Source: Limnanthes douglasii subsp. nivea (lineage: Eukaryota > Streptophyta > Magnoliopsida > Brassicales > Limnanthaceae). From it: a stretch of DNA of 64,000 bases. A program made the translations under genes and the position numbers. The notes beneath the pieces are model-generated. The model was not told the DNA's origin and ran no database searches. It worked only from the letters and a program-made list of their open reading frames with translations. Position 1 is the first letter of the stretch. Each line of letters starts with the position of its first letter. The stretch is taken from assembly GCA_036936605.1 (NCBI GenBank), contig JAUPFV010000001.1, positions 156,397,187 through 156,461,186 of the forward strand. The letters are read 5' to 3'. This document shows positions 1 to 13,723 of the stretch, one piece after another.

Positions 1-305
1 TAAAATTCAGAATATTTTAGACCTTTCGTGAAACCCTAATCGAGACCTCTTACTTACCACCAGACAGAATTTATCCCTATAAAAAAATTGTACTCATATT
101 TTCTTATATACACTGGTTTTAAAATAACTGTAACTTATCCTCTACTTCTGTTTTTAAATACTCTAAAATAAATGTAACTTATCATCTACTTCTGTTTTTA
201 AATACTGTTTTTGAATACTCTGTTTTTTACTTCTCAAGTTTCGAAGTCAAATTTATATTTTAACATCATTGTTTAAAACTTTTGTATTTATTTCTTAATC
301 TAGTA

Positions 306-2679
306 ATGTCAACTCAAGAGAGAGATATATGATGGAATCATGGAACTTTGGTCGATCCTAATGATGCGAAGTTATGTATAAAATGTAATTATTGTTCAAA
401 AATTACCAAAGAAGGGATAACAAGACATAAAGAATATCTTCTTGGAGGATATAGAAATGCACCTAAGTGTAAGAAGGTTCCCGAATATGTTAGGCAAGAA
501 ATAAATGATCACTTAGTAGAGATAGAAAAGTCTAAAAAATTAATGGAGTCTATTCTTCACTTTGATAATGTTGTTGATGAAGAAATGGAGGTAGAAATCA
601 TGATGAAGAAAAGTCCAAGTGACCCTCTAGTACCTCATCAAATATGCCACCAAAAAGCCATCACAAATTGGTCGTATGAATTGGCATTTTCAGAAAACTA
701 GTGACAAAAACTCCAGCACTAGTATTAGTGATGCAATCTCTAGTTTTAGTGAAACACAAAAAAATGTAGCGGTGTAAAAGTTTGCATGCTGGATGTACGA
801 TGTCGATATCACATTCAATCATGTTCAGTATGATAGTTTTTCTCCAATGATTGAAGCAATTGGAAAATATGGTCCAGCAATGAAACCGCCAAGTTTTTAT
901 GAGGTACGAGTACCATATTTGAAAAAATAAGATGAGCACACTAAGTTAATTATGAAAGATAATGAAGAAAAAAAAGACAAGCATGGTTGCTCATTGATGA
1001 CGGATGGTTGGAAAGATAGAAAAGGAAGAGCATTGATCAATTTCTTAATACTCCACGATGGAGCATGCTATTGAATCAGTGGTTGCCTCATTTTATTCTC
1101 ACACGGGATCGAAAATGTTTCAATTTTTGGATGCATTTGTACAACGTGTTAGAGAAAAAATTGTTGTTCAAGTTGTTACAGACAACGCGAGTAACAACAT
1201 TTTTGCCGGTAAGAAGTTGGAAGAAAAATATCCTAATTTGCATTGGACTCCATGTGTTGCATACTGTTTAGATTTGATGTTCGAAGACATATTCAAGTTG
1301 CCCGAATTAAAACGAACGCTTGAATGAAAAATTCAAGTGAATGGTTATATTTATAATCATACGTCTGTCTTGAACACGATGAGAGAATTCATGGGGAATA
1401 AAGAGATGGTTAGAACATCAAAAACACATTTTTTTACTGCATTCTTAACTTTGAGAAGATCTCATATGCAACAAGCGAATTTGAGAAAATTGTTTACATC
1501 TTTGCAATGGATAAACAGTAAGTTTGCAAAAGAGCGTTAAGGTAGACATATATCAAGTATAATACTAATGCCTATATTTTGGAGGAATGTTCTTTATTCG
1601 GTGAAATTGGGCGGTCCACTAGTCGAGGTTCTTCGACTAGTAGATGGAGAGAAAAAGCCTCAAATGGGTTATATTTATGAGGCTGTGGATATGGCTAAAG
1701 CCAATATGGATATTTATTTTAATAAGAACGATGATAGGTACAACGAAATTTTTGAAATCATCGATAAAAGGTGGAATTGCCAACTTCATCGACCTTTACA
1801 TGTTACGGGTTATTTTTTAAAACCTCAATTTTTTTTATTCAAATAAGAAAATTAAAGATGATGAAGAAGTCATGAAGGGTTCATATGAATGAATTTTAAG
1901 GTTGGAGCCAAGTTCCGAGATTCAAGATGCCTTTCAAGTAGAACTTCCAAAATATAGAAAAAGGTGAAGGAGTTTTCGGAATGCCTATGACAGTACGACA
2001 AAGAGCAAATTTATCACCAAGTAAAATTATATACCATCAGATTAATATTTAATATAAGGAAAATATGATTTATTATTAACATGGGTATGTTTACTATTGA
2101 TTAATAACTGAATAGTGGGCAACCTATGGATCATCGACACCTAATCTACGAAAGTTTGCTATTAAAATGTTGAGTCTTACATGTAGTTCTTCCGATTGCA
2201 AACATAATTGGAGTATTTTTGAACATGTAAGAACAATTTATTCGTTTATTATTCAATAGTTTCACATTCTAACTTCATTCCAAGAAACGGAACCGATTAG
2301 AGCAACGAAAACTTGACAACCTTGTATTTATGACATGAGGAATACCATAAATCCGATTATATTGGATGAAGTTATAGATGATGAAAACGAGTGGATTATT
2401 AGAAGAATGGAAGAATCGGATGAAGAATATAATAATCTTGTTCATGAGGATGATGACTTGGCTTGGAGTCAAGGTGCAAGAGCTATTGGGCTTAATAAAC
2501 TTTATTACCCTCTAAGAAGTGCTACTTCTAGAGCTTCAAGAGAAACTACTTCATCGAAGAAGAAATCAACATCAACATCTTCTTTAAATCTTATGGATGA
2601 AGATGATAACATTTTTGTTGAAGAAGATAGCCAAGAAGATAAACGTGATTATGATGGTTATAAATCTTCCAATGATTAA
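306..2679 (+). pseudogene. hAT-family transposase, decayed
   Basis: This is a relic of a cut-and-paste hAT transposase. The reading frame starts at ATG 306 and meets TGA at 330-332. It then runs through a BED-type zinc finger (C-x2-C followed by H and C residues, about 375-480), which binds transposon ends in this family. A DUF659-like segment with LMTDGWKDRKGRALINF follows near 990-1050, then the catalytic-core piece VTDNASNN near 1180. The piece at 1568-1846 (EIIDKRWNCQLHRPLHVTGYFL) and the serine/acid-rich tail at 2335-2679 match the usual C-terminal order. The coding sequence is broken by several stops and frame changes (after 701, 1327, 1540 and 1846), so it is not functional. I did not find convincing terminal inverted repeats. 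Family assignment is firm; the exact break positions are approximate. Confidence 0.85.
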
Positions 2680-3253
2680 GATAATGATGAAATATACTGT
2701 TATAAATCGTTTAATGATTAAGATAATGATGAAATATACGACAATGTCTCGTGTGATGAAATTTAAAATTGGTCAATTGTTCCATATTATGGATCTAAGA
2801 ATTCTTAGACATTTAGAAATGGTTTGGAATATTTTTTAAAATAGGTATATTTTCAAAGTTTTTTCGAATATTTTAGATTTTAATATTAAAATATTATTTA
2901 TATTTATATTATATGTGCGCGCTATAATTACGAATAGAGTTATGCACTATTGCTAGTAATAACTATGCTCTTTATTCATACCCTAGTTTGTATTAATGTA
3001 TGTCATATAAATTAGAAATATGTTTAAACAAACGTTCATACTTCAAAGCTGTAAGTCCCTCATTTTTTTTATAAAAAAAAAAAGTAAATTGCTACAATCG
3101 GATATACTAGTAGCATCCATACAAAAACAACAATTTTGGATCCTCTAAAAAAAAGAATTACACTCCTTAAATCCATAAAATCCAATCCAATCCAATCGAA
3201 AATTGAGGATTTATCCAGTGCGCACTCGTTGAGTAGCGACTGCAAGTTTCTTC

Positions 3254-3256
<3 letters not shown>
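2680..3256. other. AT-rich sequence after the hAT relic
   Basis: No gene seen. It probably includes the 3' untranslated part of the hAT element; there are short near-repeats of the C-terminal coding end at about 2665-2760. Confidence 0.4.

Positions 3257-3346
<90 letters not shown>
3257..3346. repeat. (AT)45 microsatellite
   Basis: An uninterrupted run of AT dinucleotides of about 90 bases. The open frame across it, an Ile-Tyr repeat, is an artefact. Confidence 0.98.
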
Positions 3347-3350
<4 letters not shown>

Positions 3351-4615
3351 TTTAATTGATGTGTTTTAAATAATTAAAATTTTAAAATTAAATAACGAAT
3401 TATAATTAATATTAATTTAATATATAATTTAATTTTTTTTATAGTATTAAATATTTTAATATTTATAATTATTGTAAAATATTTTCTAAAAAATATCATA
3501 TAATTTTTTTATCATATATTAGTTATAGTATATGAGTTATGTATTATCAAAATATGAAAAAGTAATGTGAAAAAGATTAAAAGTAATATTTAAAGTTACA
3601 TTATCAAATTTTAACTTTTTCTCTTCCTAAATAATTATTCCACCTTTATGATTATCTTCACATTTATACTTTTGTATATCATGTGTTTTTATAAAATAAT
3701 TTTTACTGAAACCTTATTCTTGATGAAAAAATTATTCAAATACATTGTTCAAAATTATTTTGAAGCCGATACATATTGAGATCAAAAAGATATTTATCTG
3801 GACCAAAGTTATTCATGTGAGGGAAAAAACTTTTGTTTTTTAACGAAGATATGATACTCGAGGATCTTCCATTAAAAAGGTCGGTTTGATATAAAAAGTA
3901 ACATTAAAGTATTTCAATATTTACTCCCTCCTCGAAAATAAAATTTAAGTCAAAATTATTATGTTTTTTCTCTCCATAGTTTGACGAATAAAGAAAATAA
4001 TAAAAATAAAAATAAAAAAACACAAAAAAATATAAGAAAGAATAAGTCTAAAAAATGAGTCATATAGAATGAAGCAATTATTTTGAAAAAAAAAAAGTAA
4101 AAACTGGACAACAATAACTTCAAAATAAATTTTTTAAACTTTCTTTAATTGATAATACGTTATATATGTATGTAACTGTTACTCCATATTTCAATAATAG
4201 TACTACGATAAAAAGATTATATTTTTTTAAAACTAATAATAACATAATTATAAATATTAGAATGTTTAATACTATAAAAAATAAAAATTTATATCATATT
4301 AAATTAATATTAACTATAATTCAGTATTTAATTATAAAAGTTTAATTATTTAAAAAAGATATAATTAAAAACAAAAGTAACGATAAATAGATATATATAT
4401 ATTATGGAATATGGGTAATGTTGAAATTAAATATAACAGCATTTTCTGAAATTAAATGCATCATTAGGCACCGGTAGACTATGGTCTCAATGTTAATAGT
4501 CAATAGATACAACCCTTGATTAAAAAAAATGAAATCACATAACTCAAAACATAGTTCAAAACATTAAAAAGAAAGAAATATATGAACAAATAAGTAGCAA
4601 ATCAACCAAAACACA
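3347..4615. other. AT-rich intergenic DNA
   Basis: Very AT-rich with many poly-A and poly-T runs. No coding, RNA or mobile-element signature recognised. Confidence 0.5.
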
Positions 4616-5525
4616 TAATGAGTTTTTTCTAAATAAATATTCTAGAAACTTAAACAAGAGCAGGATAACATTACTATAAATTAAAATTACAACTTTAACA
4701 ATAATATATATAGGTAAAAACCATTCAAGTCGTTAGACCAATATCTACCCTTAGACATACGATCATAGACAAACACAGCAATTTTCATAGTCTTAAAACT
4801 AACAACTAAGCTCATATCTAAGTATCTACCACAGCAATTTTCATAGTCTTAAAACTAACAACTAAGCTTATATCTAAGTACCGGTATGCTTACAAACTAT
4901 GTCTTAGATTTTTCCGGCCCAAACATATATAAAAGCAAATTCTCAACCGCAAGCTAAGCTTTTGCAAAACAATAAAAAAACGAAGCCTCATTGAAAAGAA
5001 TAATGTTTAAAAATATTTCACAACCTGATATTACTTGCAACACATTTTTGTTTTTTGAAGTTAGTAAAACAAGCTCAACCTTCATAGGCACCCAAGTTGG
5101 CCAGATCTATCACTTCGTCAAGCCTTCCCAATTCATGTTGGTCATAGTTAGCTGAACTTGTAAATGTACGATTACTCCCTCAAATAAACACGGAGAAAAC
5201 TCTATAACATATTAGCAAGATTGGAGCAGAAGTATCACACAGATCCACTGAATACAGTCGTTAGCCGCAGCAGCAACAACTCTTTAGTTCTGGTGCTACA
5301 GCTAACGCCGACTTTTAGGAGTCTGTGATCAATCATCTCGTTAATGAATTATGGCATGTAAATAGACCGCACAATACGTGTATGGCTAAATACAAACAGT
5401 ATATCTAAGGAAAAACTTCACAAACTAACACATTCAACAAAACAAAATAGCTATTACAGTTTAAGTTTGTTTTCACCTAACCCAAAAGCTAGACATGTAA
5501 TTAAAACATCAAATTGTCGGTTTCC
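4616..5525. repeat. ~0.9-kb direct duplication, copy A
   Basis: Aligns along its length with copy B at 5533-6413. Shared blocks include TAACATTACTATAAATTAAA near the start and CCTAACCCAAAAGCTAGACA near the end. It has its own internal 56-bp tandem duplication (4775-4830 and 4831-4880) that copy B lacks. Near 5260-5310 it holds a short inverted pair, GTTAGCCGCAGCA with its near-complement TGCTACAGCTAAC. No intact gene is present and the repeat family was not recognised. Confidence 0.85.
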
Positions 5526-5532
5526 AAAAAAC

Positions 5533-6413
5533 TTAATGATTTCTTTATATATAACTATTCTAGAAACTTAATCAAACAAAAACCGGATAACATTACTATA
5601 AATTAAAATTACAACTTTAACAATAACATATAGGTAAAAACCATTCAAAGCCTTTCAACCAATATACACCGTTAGACATAAGATCATAGATAAACACACC
5701 AATTTTCATAGTCTTAAAACTAACAACTAAGCTTATATTTAAATATCTACCAGTATGATTAGAAACCATGTCTTTAGATATTCTCGGCCCAAACATATAT
5801 AAAAGCAAATTCTCAACCGCAAGCTAAGCTTTTGAAAACAATAAAAATCGAAGCATCGTCAAAAACAACAATGTTTAAAATATCTGCCAACCTAATGTTA
5901 CTAACAACACATCTTTGTTTGTTGAAGTTAGTAAAACAAGCTCATCCTTCCACCCAATTTGGTCAGATCTATCACTTCGTCAAACCTTCCCAATGCATGT
6001 TGGTCACAGTTAGCTGAACTTATAAATGTACGGTTGTCCCCCGTATAAACAAGGAGAAAACGCTATAACATATTACCAAAGATTGGAACAAAAGTATCAC
6101 AAAGAAGAGATCCATGGAAAACAATCGTTAGCCGCAGTAGTAACAACTCTCTAGTTCTAGTTCTACGGCTAACGGTGAATTTTAGGAGTCTTTGTGATCA
6201 ATTATCTTGCTAATAGATTATGGCATTTTCATCAATGTTTATCTAGAAATATACCGCACAATACGTGTGTAGCTAACCACAAACAACATATATAAGGAAA
6301 AACTTCGCAAAACAATAAATCCAACGAAACCAAATAGCTATTACAGATTAAGTCTCTTGTTACCTAACCCAAAAGCTAGACATGTAATTAAAAACATCAA
6401 ATTGTGGGTTTCC
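5533..6413. repeat. ~0.9-kb direct duplication, copy B
   Basis: Tandem partner of copy A. The inverted pair is kept as CGTTAGCCG ... CGGCTAACG near 6127-6175. On the minus strand both copies can be read as VVSFKTMKI followed by similar residues, which might be the remains of a coding sequence, but no long frame survives. Confidence 0.85.
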
Positions 6414-7374
6414 GCAACTTCGATTCCAAATGTAATTTCAATCAAACTCACGGTTACGAATTTATTCTATATACTATTGGAACGAGAAATACCCTAATAA
6501 CATTGTCGTCGATAGATATATTATAAGACTAGTTGTTAATTCTAAAACTCAAATTCCGATGGATAAGTATTCTTATGTCTAATTGTATATTCTTGTCAAA
6601 CATAAATAATTTTTTAACTATATATTATAAAGCTGTAAAAATCAATTTACACTGATGTCAGTGAATTTTGTTTAAGTATCCAAATCAAAGAACAAATATT
6701 ATTTATATCCTAAAACTTCAAAATAAATTATTACCATACTCGTTTTTTTTTAGTTTTGTATTTGTATATCCAAGGATTTTAGCATTTAGGCCTCAAACTA
6801 TTATAAGCTAAGGATTTAAGTTCAGAAAAAACGAATTAACTCACTCATTTTGAGTAGCAGAATCAGAAGACCACTTTTCTGTACTTTACTTACAAAAGAA
6901 ACAGGATAAGCTCCACCACTGTAGAGTAGTATGCTACATATCGTCAATCAAAAAAATGTCACCTAACCGCTGCATATCCAGAGACAAAAGAGAACAAGCA
7001 GATCTGTGATCCAGATCTCGTTCAAACTCGTGTTTTTCTCTTCGCTCCCTACTGTTGGTTGATGATAAAACAAAACACTGAACGAGATCTGTATCACAGA
7101 TAAAAACTTTGGAGAAAGAGAAAAAAGTTACCAAACAAATTAGAGAATGAACGGTCACCATTCTTTATCGTATCCTGCATTGAGGTTGGGCTATTTTATT
7201 TGGGTCCGGTTTGGCCGGCCCATTAACTTTATATGTTCATGTTTGTTAGCGGTAAGAGGGTTAAAAATCACCGGAATTTACTCTAATATAATAGCCACTA
7301 TATGTGTTGGTCTCGTTTGATCACCGTGATTCCGGCGATCGCCTACGGATTAACCCAAAACTAGGATTAAATTT
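6414..7374. other. Intergenic DNA with an inverted repeat next to the copia element
   Basis: No gene recognised. An inverted repeat (7002-7022 with 7081-7101, 20 of 21 bases matching, 58-base spacer) could form a hairpin. A short open frame crosses it but looks incidental. Confidence 0.5.
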
Positions 7375-7988
7375 TGAACCATGAAATTAAATCACCCTGT
7401 AATAATACGAAAGAAATAACTTACAGGATGTAGACATTTTTTGATCTTCAGATTCCAATCTTGAAACAGATGATCCGCGATACTTTGCTAGGTTATGAAT
7501 CTTCTAAGAGATGACAATCAAAACACAATTTTGTAATTAATTCGAAGGAAGAATCAATTCGTTTTTCTTAAAGGATTTTTCTCTCTGTATTTGATCTCGT
7601 GTCCTTTTAAGAATGAGAAACTCATTCTTATATAGAACTGAAGTGAGAAAACGGTTCTTCTCTTTTAACCGTCTGTAACTTCCAGACAGTTACTTAATGA
7701 AGACCATCCCTTATTAAATTGCCACCCTTAGGGACCATAACCCGGTATTATTTTGTTTTACAAAATAACCCCAAAACTTTACGTTTTGCTTAAGTTGTTT
7801 ATTTCTGAATCCAATCCTTCACAATATTCGGAATTAAACCTGGTATATATACATTTACCTCCATGATACATATTTTATCTACTAGTCTATTCTTTTCTTT
7901 ATGATTACTTTTATTGGACTAATATTAACGATAGTTCGATACATCGATAAAACATGTGACGGTCCAACTTAATTGAGAAATTCCAACA
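7375..7988 (-). repeat. Copia 3' LTR
   Basis: Near-identical to 13761-14330. The inner edge ends in TTCCAACA (TGTTGGAA in element sense) directly beside the polypurine tract. The outer edge is replaced before TGAACCATG. Confidence 0.9.
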
Positions 7989-7990
7989 AT

Positions 7991-7999
7991 CTCCCACTT
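7991..7999 (-). other. Copia polypurine tract
   Basis: Plus-strand CTCCCACTT reads AAGTGGGAG in element sense, the standard copia priming tract for second-strand synthesis, two bases from the LTR edge. Confidence 0.85.
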
Positions 8000-8404
8000 G
8001 GATCATCATATGCTACTATAGGATGCATCCACTTAATGAACGTTCTTAATTTCTATCGTCACATAGATAACCTTAACAATCCCGTAAATGACCATAAACG
8101 ACATAGGACTAAAGTCATCATCAATGCATTTGAAGCCGCAAATAGATGCATCAGTAATCACGATATCGCAACAATCAACTACATGGATCTATCATGGTGC
8201 ATAGCATAAGAATGATATGAAATGTAATCTTACATATCTATTCGTAACTAGTCCCACTTAATTGGAGGTCTACTTAGAGCAGAGTACGAATAATCAAAGA
8301 TAAGAGCACACTGAAAACTTATATATAAATATGTTTGTATTAATGACCTTAAGTTCGCGAATATCATAATACAAACAAATTTAATAGCTTAATACAAACT
8401 CCTA

Positions 8405-11400
8405 CTAAAAATAACAATCCTTTAAGTACACAACACCCATGTTAATGGTGCGTTCAATAAAAACTTTAAGTACTAATACTTTTGTAAGAGGATCTGCTAA
8501 CATCGAGTTTGTCCCTATGTGCTCCACACTGATTTGACCACTATATACTCTCTCTTTAACAGACATGAACTTGATATCTACATGTTTGGACTTAACTGAG
8601 CTCCTGTTACTGTTTGAATACTGAAATTCCGAGTTATTGTCACAATATAATCTAAGGGGTCTTTCTATCCCCTCTACGATTCGCAGTCCTGTGACAAAAT
8701 TTCGCATCCAAAACGCCTGATTGGATGCCTCGAAACAAGGAACAAATTTCGCAACCATAGTGGAAGATGCAATGAGTGTTTGCTTAACACTTTTCCATAA
8801 TATTGCACCTCCCGCTAAAAGGAATATAATGCCTGAGGTTGAACGACAAGAATCCTCACATCCAACGAAATCTGAGTCTAGATACCCTATGACCTCCAGT
8901 TTATCCGACTTCTTATATGTTAACCTGTGATGTTTTGTTTGTTGCAAATACCGGAGAACTCTTTTGACTGCTTTCCAATGTTCCAAACCCGGATTACTTA
9001 CGTATCTCTCTAACACACCCACCACAAAAGCAATATCTGGCCGTGTACAAACTTGAGCATACATCAGACTTCCAACAGCCGAAGCATATGGAACCTTTTG
9101 CATTTTCTCAATCTCAAGTTTTGTCTTTGGGCATTGCTTAAGGCTAAAATTTTCACCTTTTGATATAGGGGGTTTCCTTTCCTTTGCTGTTAGCCATCCC
9201 GTAACGTTGTAACATACTCTCAATATACGTTTTTTCTGATAAACTCAAAATTCCATGGGATCGATTCCTATGAATTTGAATTCCTAACACAAATGATGCA
9301 TCATCAAGATCTTTCATATCGAATTTGTCCGAAAGAAATTTCTTGGTTGTATGTAACAATTCCTTATCGTTCATGGCCAATAATATGTCATCAACATACA
9401 GCATTAGAAATATGAATTTACTCCCACTGAACTTTTGATACACACAATCCTTCACTGGATTTATCTCGAAACCAAATGAGACAATAACTTCAAGGAATTT
9501 GTGATACCACTGTCGAGACACTTGCTTGAGACCATAAATAGATTTTTTTTAGTTTGCATACCGTTGAATTTGGATCGCCAGAGACAAAGTTTTCAGGTTG
9601 TAACATATAGATTGTTTCCTTAATGTCTCTATTAAGAAAAGCGGTCTTTACATCCATTTGATGGAGCTTAAGTTCGAAGTGTGCAACTAATGTCATGATT
9701 GTCCGAAAAGAATCCTTCGAAGAAACTGGAGAGAAGGTTTCTTTAAAGTCAATCCCTTCATGTTGAGTAAAATCTTTAGCTACAAGTCGCGCTTTATACC
9801 TTACCACATTACCCTTAGAATCTCGTTTGGTTTTAAAAATCCATTTACAACCAATTGGCTTCTTTTCTTCAGGTAATGGAACAAGCTCTCATACTGCATT
9901 ATCTTGCATTGATTTAAACTCTTCGTTCATTGCTTTAATCCATAAGTGAGAATCAGAACTTTTCATGGCTTCACGAACACTTAAAGGATCGTTTTCTATT
10001 GAACCATAAAATTCTTCATGTTCTTGAAGATACACTATATAGTCTGAAGATATATCACTCTTTCTTTCTCTAGTAGATCTACGCAAAGGCATAATTTCTT
10101 CATTTTGCACTTGAACTTCTTGAGGAGGTAGAGTTTGTTCTTCTTGAACAACTTCATTTTGCTCCATTTGAACATAATCCATAGGAGGAAGATTAACATC
10201 ATCTTGAGTATCTATATGTTCTAACGAATCTGAAGTGATGATTGGCCTTCTAATTACCATATCATCATCTGACTATATAGTATCATTGTTAGAACCTTCA
10301 TGAATCTCTACTGATTCTTCCTCAAAATGAATGTTCGTTACTAAATTCTTCCCCCCAAACTCTATATCCTCAAAGAATTTCACTGTATTCGTCTCAAATA
10401 TATTCTTTGTGGAAGGATCATAAAACTTAAAACCCATACTGTGCTCGGGATATCCGATGAAATAACTACTAACCGTTTTGGAATCCAATTTCTTTTCATT
10501 CGCTCTATAAGGCTTCGCTTCAGCTGGACATCCCCAAACATGTAAATGTTTTAAACTAGGTTTACGCCCAGTCCAAAGTTCATACGGTGTCTTAGTAGTT
10601 GCTTTTGTCGGAACTCTATTAAGTAGGTAGGTTGCACATTTTATTGCTTCTCCACAGAGTGATATAGGTAATGTTGAATGACTAATCATACTTCTTACCA
10701 TATCCTTCAATGTACGGTTTCGTCTCTCAGATACTCCATTCATGTGACGAACCCGGCATCGTATACTGAGGGACTATCCCACACTCCTCTAGGAACTTTG
10801 CAAACGGTCCATGACGTTGTTCACCTGAACCATCATATCTCCCGTAGTATTCACCACCATGGTCCGATCTGACGCACTTAATGTCTTTACCAAGTTGTTT
10901 TTCAACTTCGGTCTTAAAGACTTTGAACTTGTCAATGACCTCTGATTTTTCGTGAATAAGATATAGATACCCATATCGTGAAAAGTCGTCAATGAAAGAT
11001 ACAAAATATCGTTGGCCGTTCCATGATGCTGTAGGGAACGGACCGCAGATGTTTGTATGTATGAAATCCAAGACCCCTTTTGCTCCGTATGCATCTAATC
11101 GTTTCACTTTGGTCTGTTTTTCTTTTATACATTTAACGTAAACGTTGAAGTCCGAAAAATCCAGTTCACTTAATAAACCTTCTGAAACAAGCTTTTCAAT
11201 TCTATTTCTAGAAATGTGACCTAATCGCTTGTGCCAAAGTTTTGCTGATTTTCCAGTTTACAATTTAGTTTTCCAGGTACATCTACATTCATTATCTCTT
11301 TGTGATCCTTTATAGTATCCAATAAATACAATTTATCATTTGCTATTAACTTTCCAGAACCAACAACATTACCATGTAAATAAAGACATAAACTTTCATT

Positions 11401-12565
11401 TCCAAGTAGATAAGAATAACTTAATTTGTCCAACAACGGAAAGGAAATTAGGTTCCTTCGAAAAGAAGGTACATACAATACGTCTTTTAAATACAAAAAA
11501 TGTCCACTGGTAAGCAACAAACGAAAATAAAAAATAGAATGAACTAAACACGAACTACCATCAGCTGTATAGATGGATGTTTCACCATCACTCAGGCTTC
11601 GGTTTCTTATCATAGGCTGTAAAGAAATACAAACATGAGTTGTTGCTGCTGTATCAACCCACCAAGTATTTCTCGGCACTAAAACTAAATTGATCTGAGA
11701 ACAGACCATAGAAGTGAAAATACATTTGGCTTTCATCATAGCCCTCCATTTTTCACATTCTTTCTTAAAGTGCCCCGGTTTCTTGCACTGGAAGCAACGC
11801 CCTTTACCAGACGTACCCTTATGATTCTTTTGTCCCGAACCGGATGCATGAGCATCTGAACTTTCATACTTTCTCTTGATTCCCTTATCCACCTGAGCTT
11901 TCACCATTTACACTTCTGGATGTTCTTGCTTCATCTTTTCCTCCTCTTGCCTGAGAGATGAGCTCGTTGAGAGGTCATTTCTCGCGCTGACAGATATAAT
12001 AAGTTTCAAAGTTCTTATACTGAGGAGGGAAAAAGTGAAAGGAAAAGCTTACCACAGCATCTTCCAGAAGGTCAATCTTAAGTGCTTTTAATTTGGAAGC
12101 GATGTTTGACATTTCCAAGATGTGCTCACGAACAGTCCCTTTGCCACGATATTTCATAAAGGCTAGCTTACTAAGCAATGTCTTAATCTCTACTTTATCA
12201 TTTTTGGCAAAACATTTCTCTACCTCTTCGAGAAACATTTTCGCATTGGTGATCTCAGGTGGAACTGCACCTCAGAATGCTAATGGAATTGCTTGTTTCA
12301 TGATCCCTAGACTTATCATGTTCGACTTTTCCCATGCCTCTGACTCTTTCCTCTCCGTAGGAGAACTGTCATCAATCAGAAGTTTAGGTTTATCGGTCCT
12401 TAATGCTAAGTCGTAATCATGGCACATCAAGTGCAACAACATATCTTCTTTCCACAGCTCAAAGTTGCTCCCATTAAGTATGAGTGCTTTTTTGCCTTCC
12501 GGGTTATAGAGATACGAATTTGCTAACATAATAGACAACAAACAATAAATAGCCAAAAACATCAC
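8405..12565 (-). pseudogene. Copia gag-pol polyprotein, broken
   Basis: Encoded in pieces on the minus strand. Gag: 12565-12272 and 12238-11975 (ALILNGSNFELWKEDM; LLEDAVVSF). Zinc knuckle and protease: 11907-11221 (CFQCKKPGHFKKEC, then WWVDTAATTHVC). Integrase core: 11107-10727, with SDHGGEY holding the second Asp; its C-terminal part, 10743-10273 (ERRNRTLKDMVRSM), is in another frame. Reverse transcriptase: 9807-9490 (VKTAFLNRDI) and 9521-9153 (YVDDILL). RNase H: 9223-8405 (YLDSDF, LYCDN, LADPLTK). Damage beyond the frameshifts: the first integrase Asp is Asn (HTNICGPF), and the RNase H Glu motif reads STMVAKF where the family has STMEAEF. The element cannot move on its own. Confidence 0.92.
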
Positions 12566-13707
12566 TTAACATATAATATTCATAGTATTTAACAAATAAA
12601 CATAGCATAATAAAACATACTCTTACAACATCAATAGGATAATTTTGGGCAAACATATTATTTTGTATATGTATGAGTTTGAGCATAATTAATGTTGATC
12701 CTACTAATTGACTTAAGTAAGAAAATCTTCCTTTGGGCCGATTTTCCTAGTTCAATTTTCTTAATGACCAATTCACAAATAATTATCTCGTGTCTAAGAT
12801 TAACTATGTCAAACCTTAAACTTCCTTTGGGCCAATTAAAGTTTACATACTTGTCAATCAGAGACTTGTCGGAACTTTAAAATAATCAATTCACCAACAT
12901 GGATCACTTTGGCAATATATTGGATCATTAGTTATTTATCCAAGTTTAGAAACCTAAAACATGCTTATTATTTTAGAAAATACTATACGACTACCTGTTC
13001 ACTTAATGTCCAAACTATTTCGTAGTTTATGTATATATTTAATCAAATTAAATCTACACCTTAAATTTATTATATTATAATATATCTTTAATTATATTAT
13101 AATATAATACTTATATATATAATTTTACTAATATATAATTATATTAAAGTTATTGGCTGTCCCACGTCCCTTTACCCTAAGCACTAATGACACACGTCCT
13201 TAAAATCATTTTACGATTTTCCGTCACGTCGTTAAAATCATCTTACGATTTTACGTCACGTCGTTAAAATCATCTTAAACGTGTTACTTATTTCTTCGGT
13301 TTACTTTATAATCACGTGAAAAAAAATTACACGCAATTAATAGAAGTTATAGAACCACATCTAATTAGTGGAACCATCGCTTCTAACTGCTATACATCAC
13401 TTCTTAACTACATGTACAATTACCGATTACAAAAGAATGTAATAAAAATAACTTTAACGATGATAGTACTGCTATATATATACACGATTTTCCGTAATAA
13501 ATCTCATGTTATATAGATTCATATAAAACTTAACTTAGCCGGGGATTTATTACGATTTGCAGATTTAACATGTTTAAATTATTTTGGATATTTATAATTA
13601 TTTCTTTCTAAGATCTGAAACTAAAATCTAAACATGCGTTGTTGATAGACAAACTTTTTTAGTTTCATAGATCATAATTTCATAATCTGAAGAATTTAAC
13701 TTCATGG
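12566..13707 (-). other. Copia 5' leader with a short tandem repeat
   Basis: Untranslated leader between primer site and gag. It includes a 32-bp tandem repeat at 13200-13277 (about 2.4 copies, core CGATTTTACGTCACGTCG). Confidence 0.6.
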
Positions 13708-13721
13708 TGGCTCTGATACCA
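13708..13721 (-). other. Copia primer binding site (tRNA-Met type)
   Basis: TGGCTCTGATACCA on the plus strand is TGGTATCAGAGCCA in element sense, complementary to the initiator tRNA-Met 3' end. It lies two bases from the LTR edge at 13724. Confidence 0.93.
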
Positions 13722-13723
13722 CT

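Noticed and set aside
3136..3369. 77-codon frame
   Set aside because: Mostly an Ile-Tyr run from the (AT)n microsatellite.
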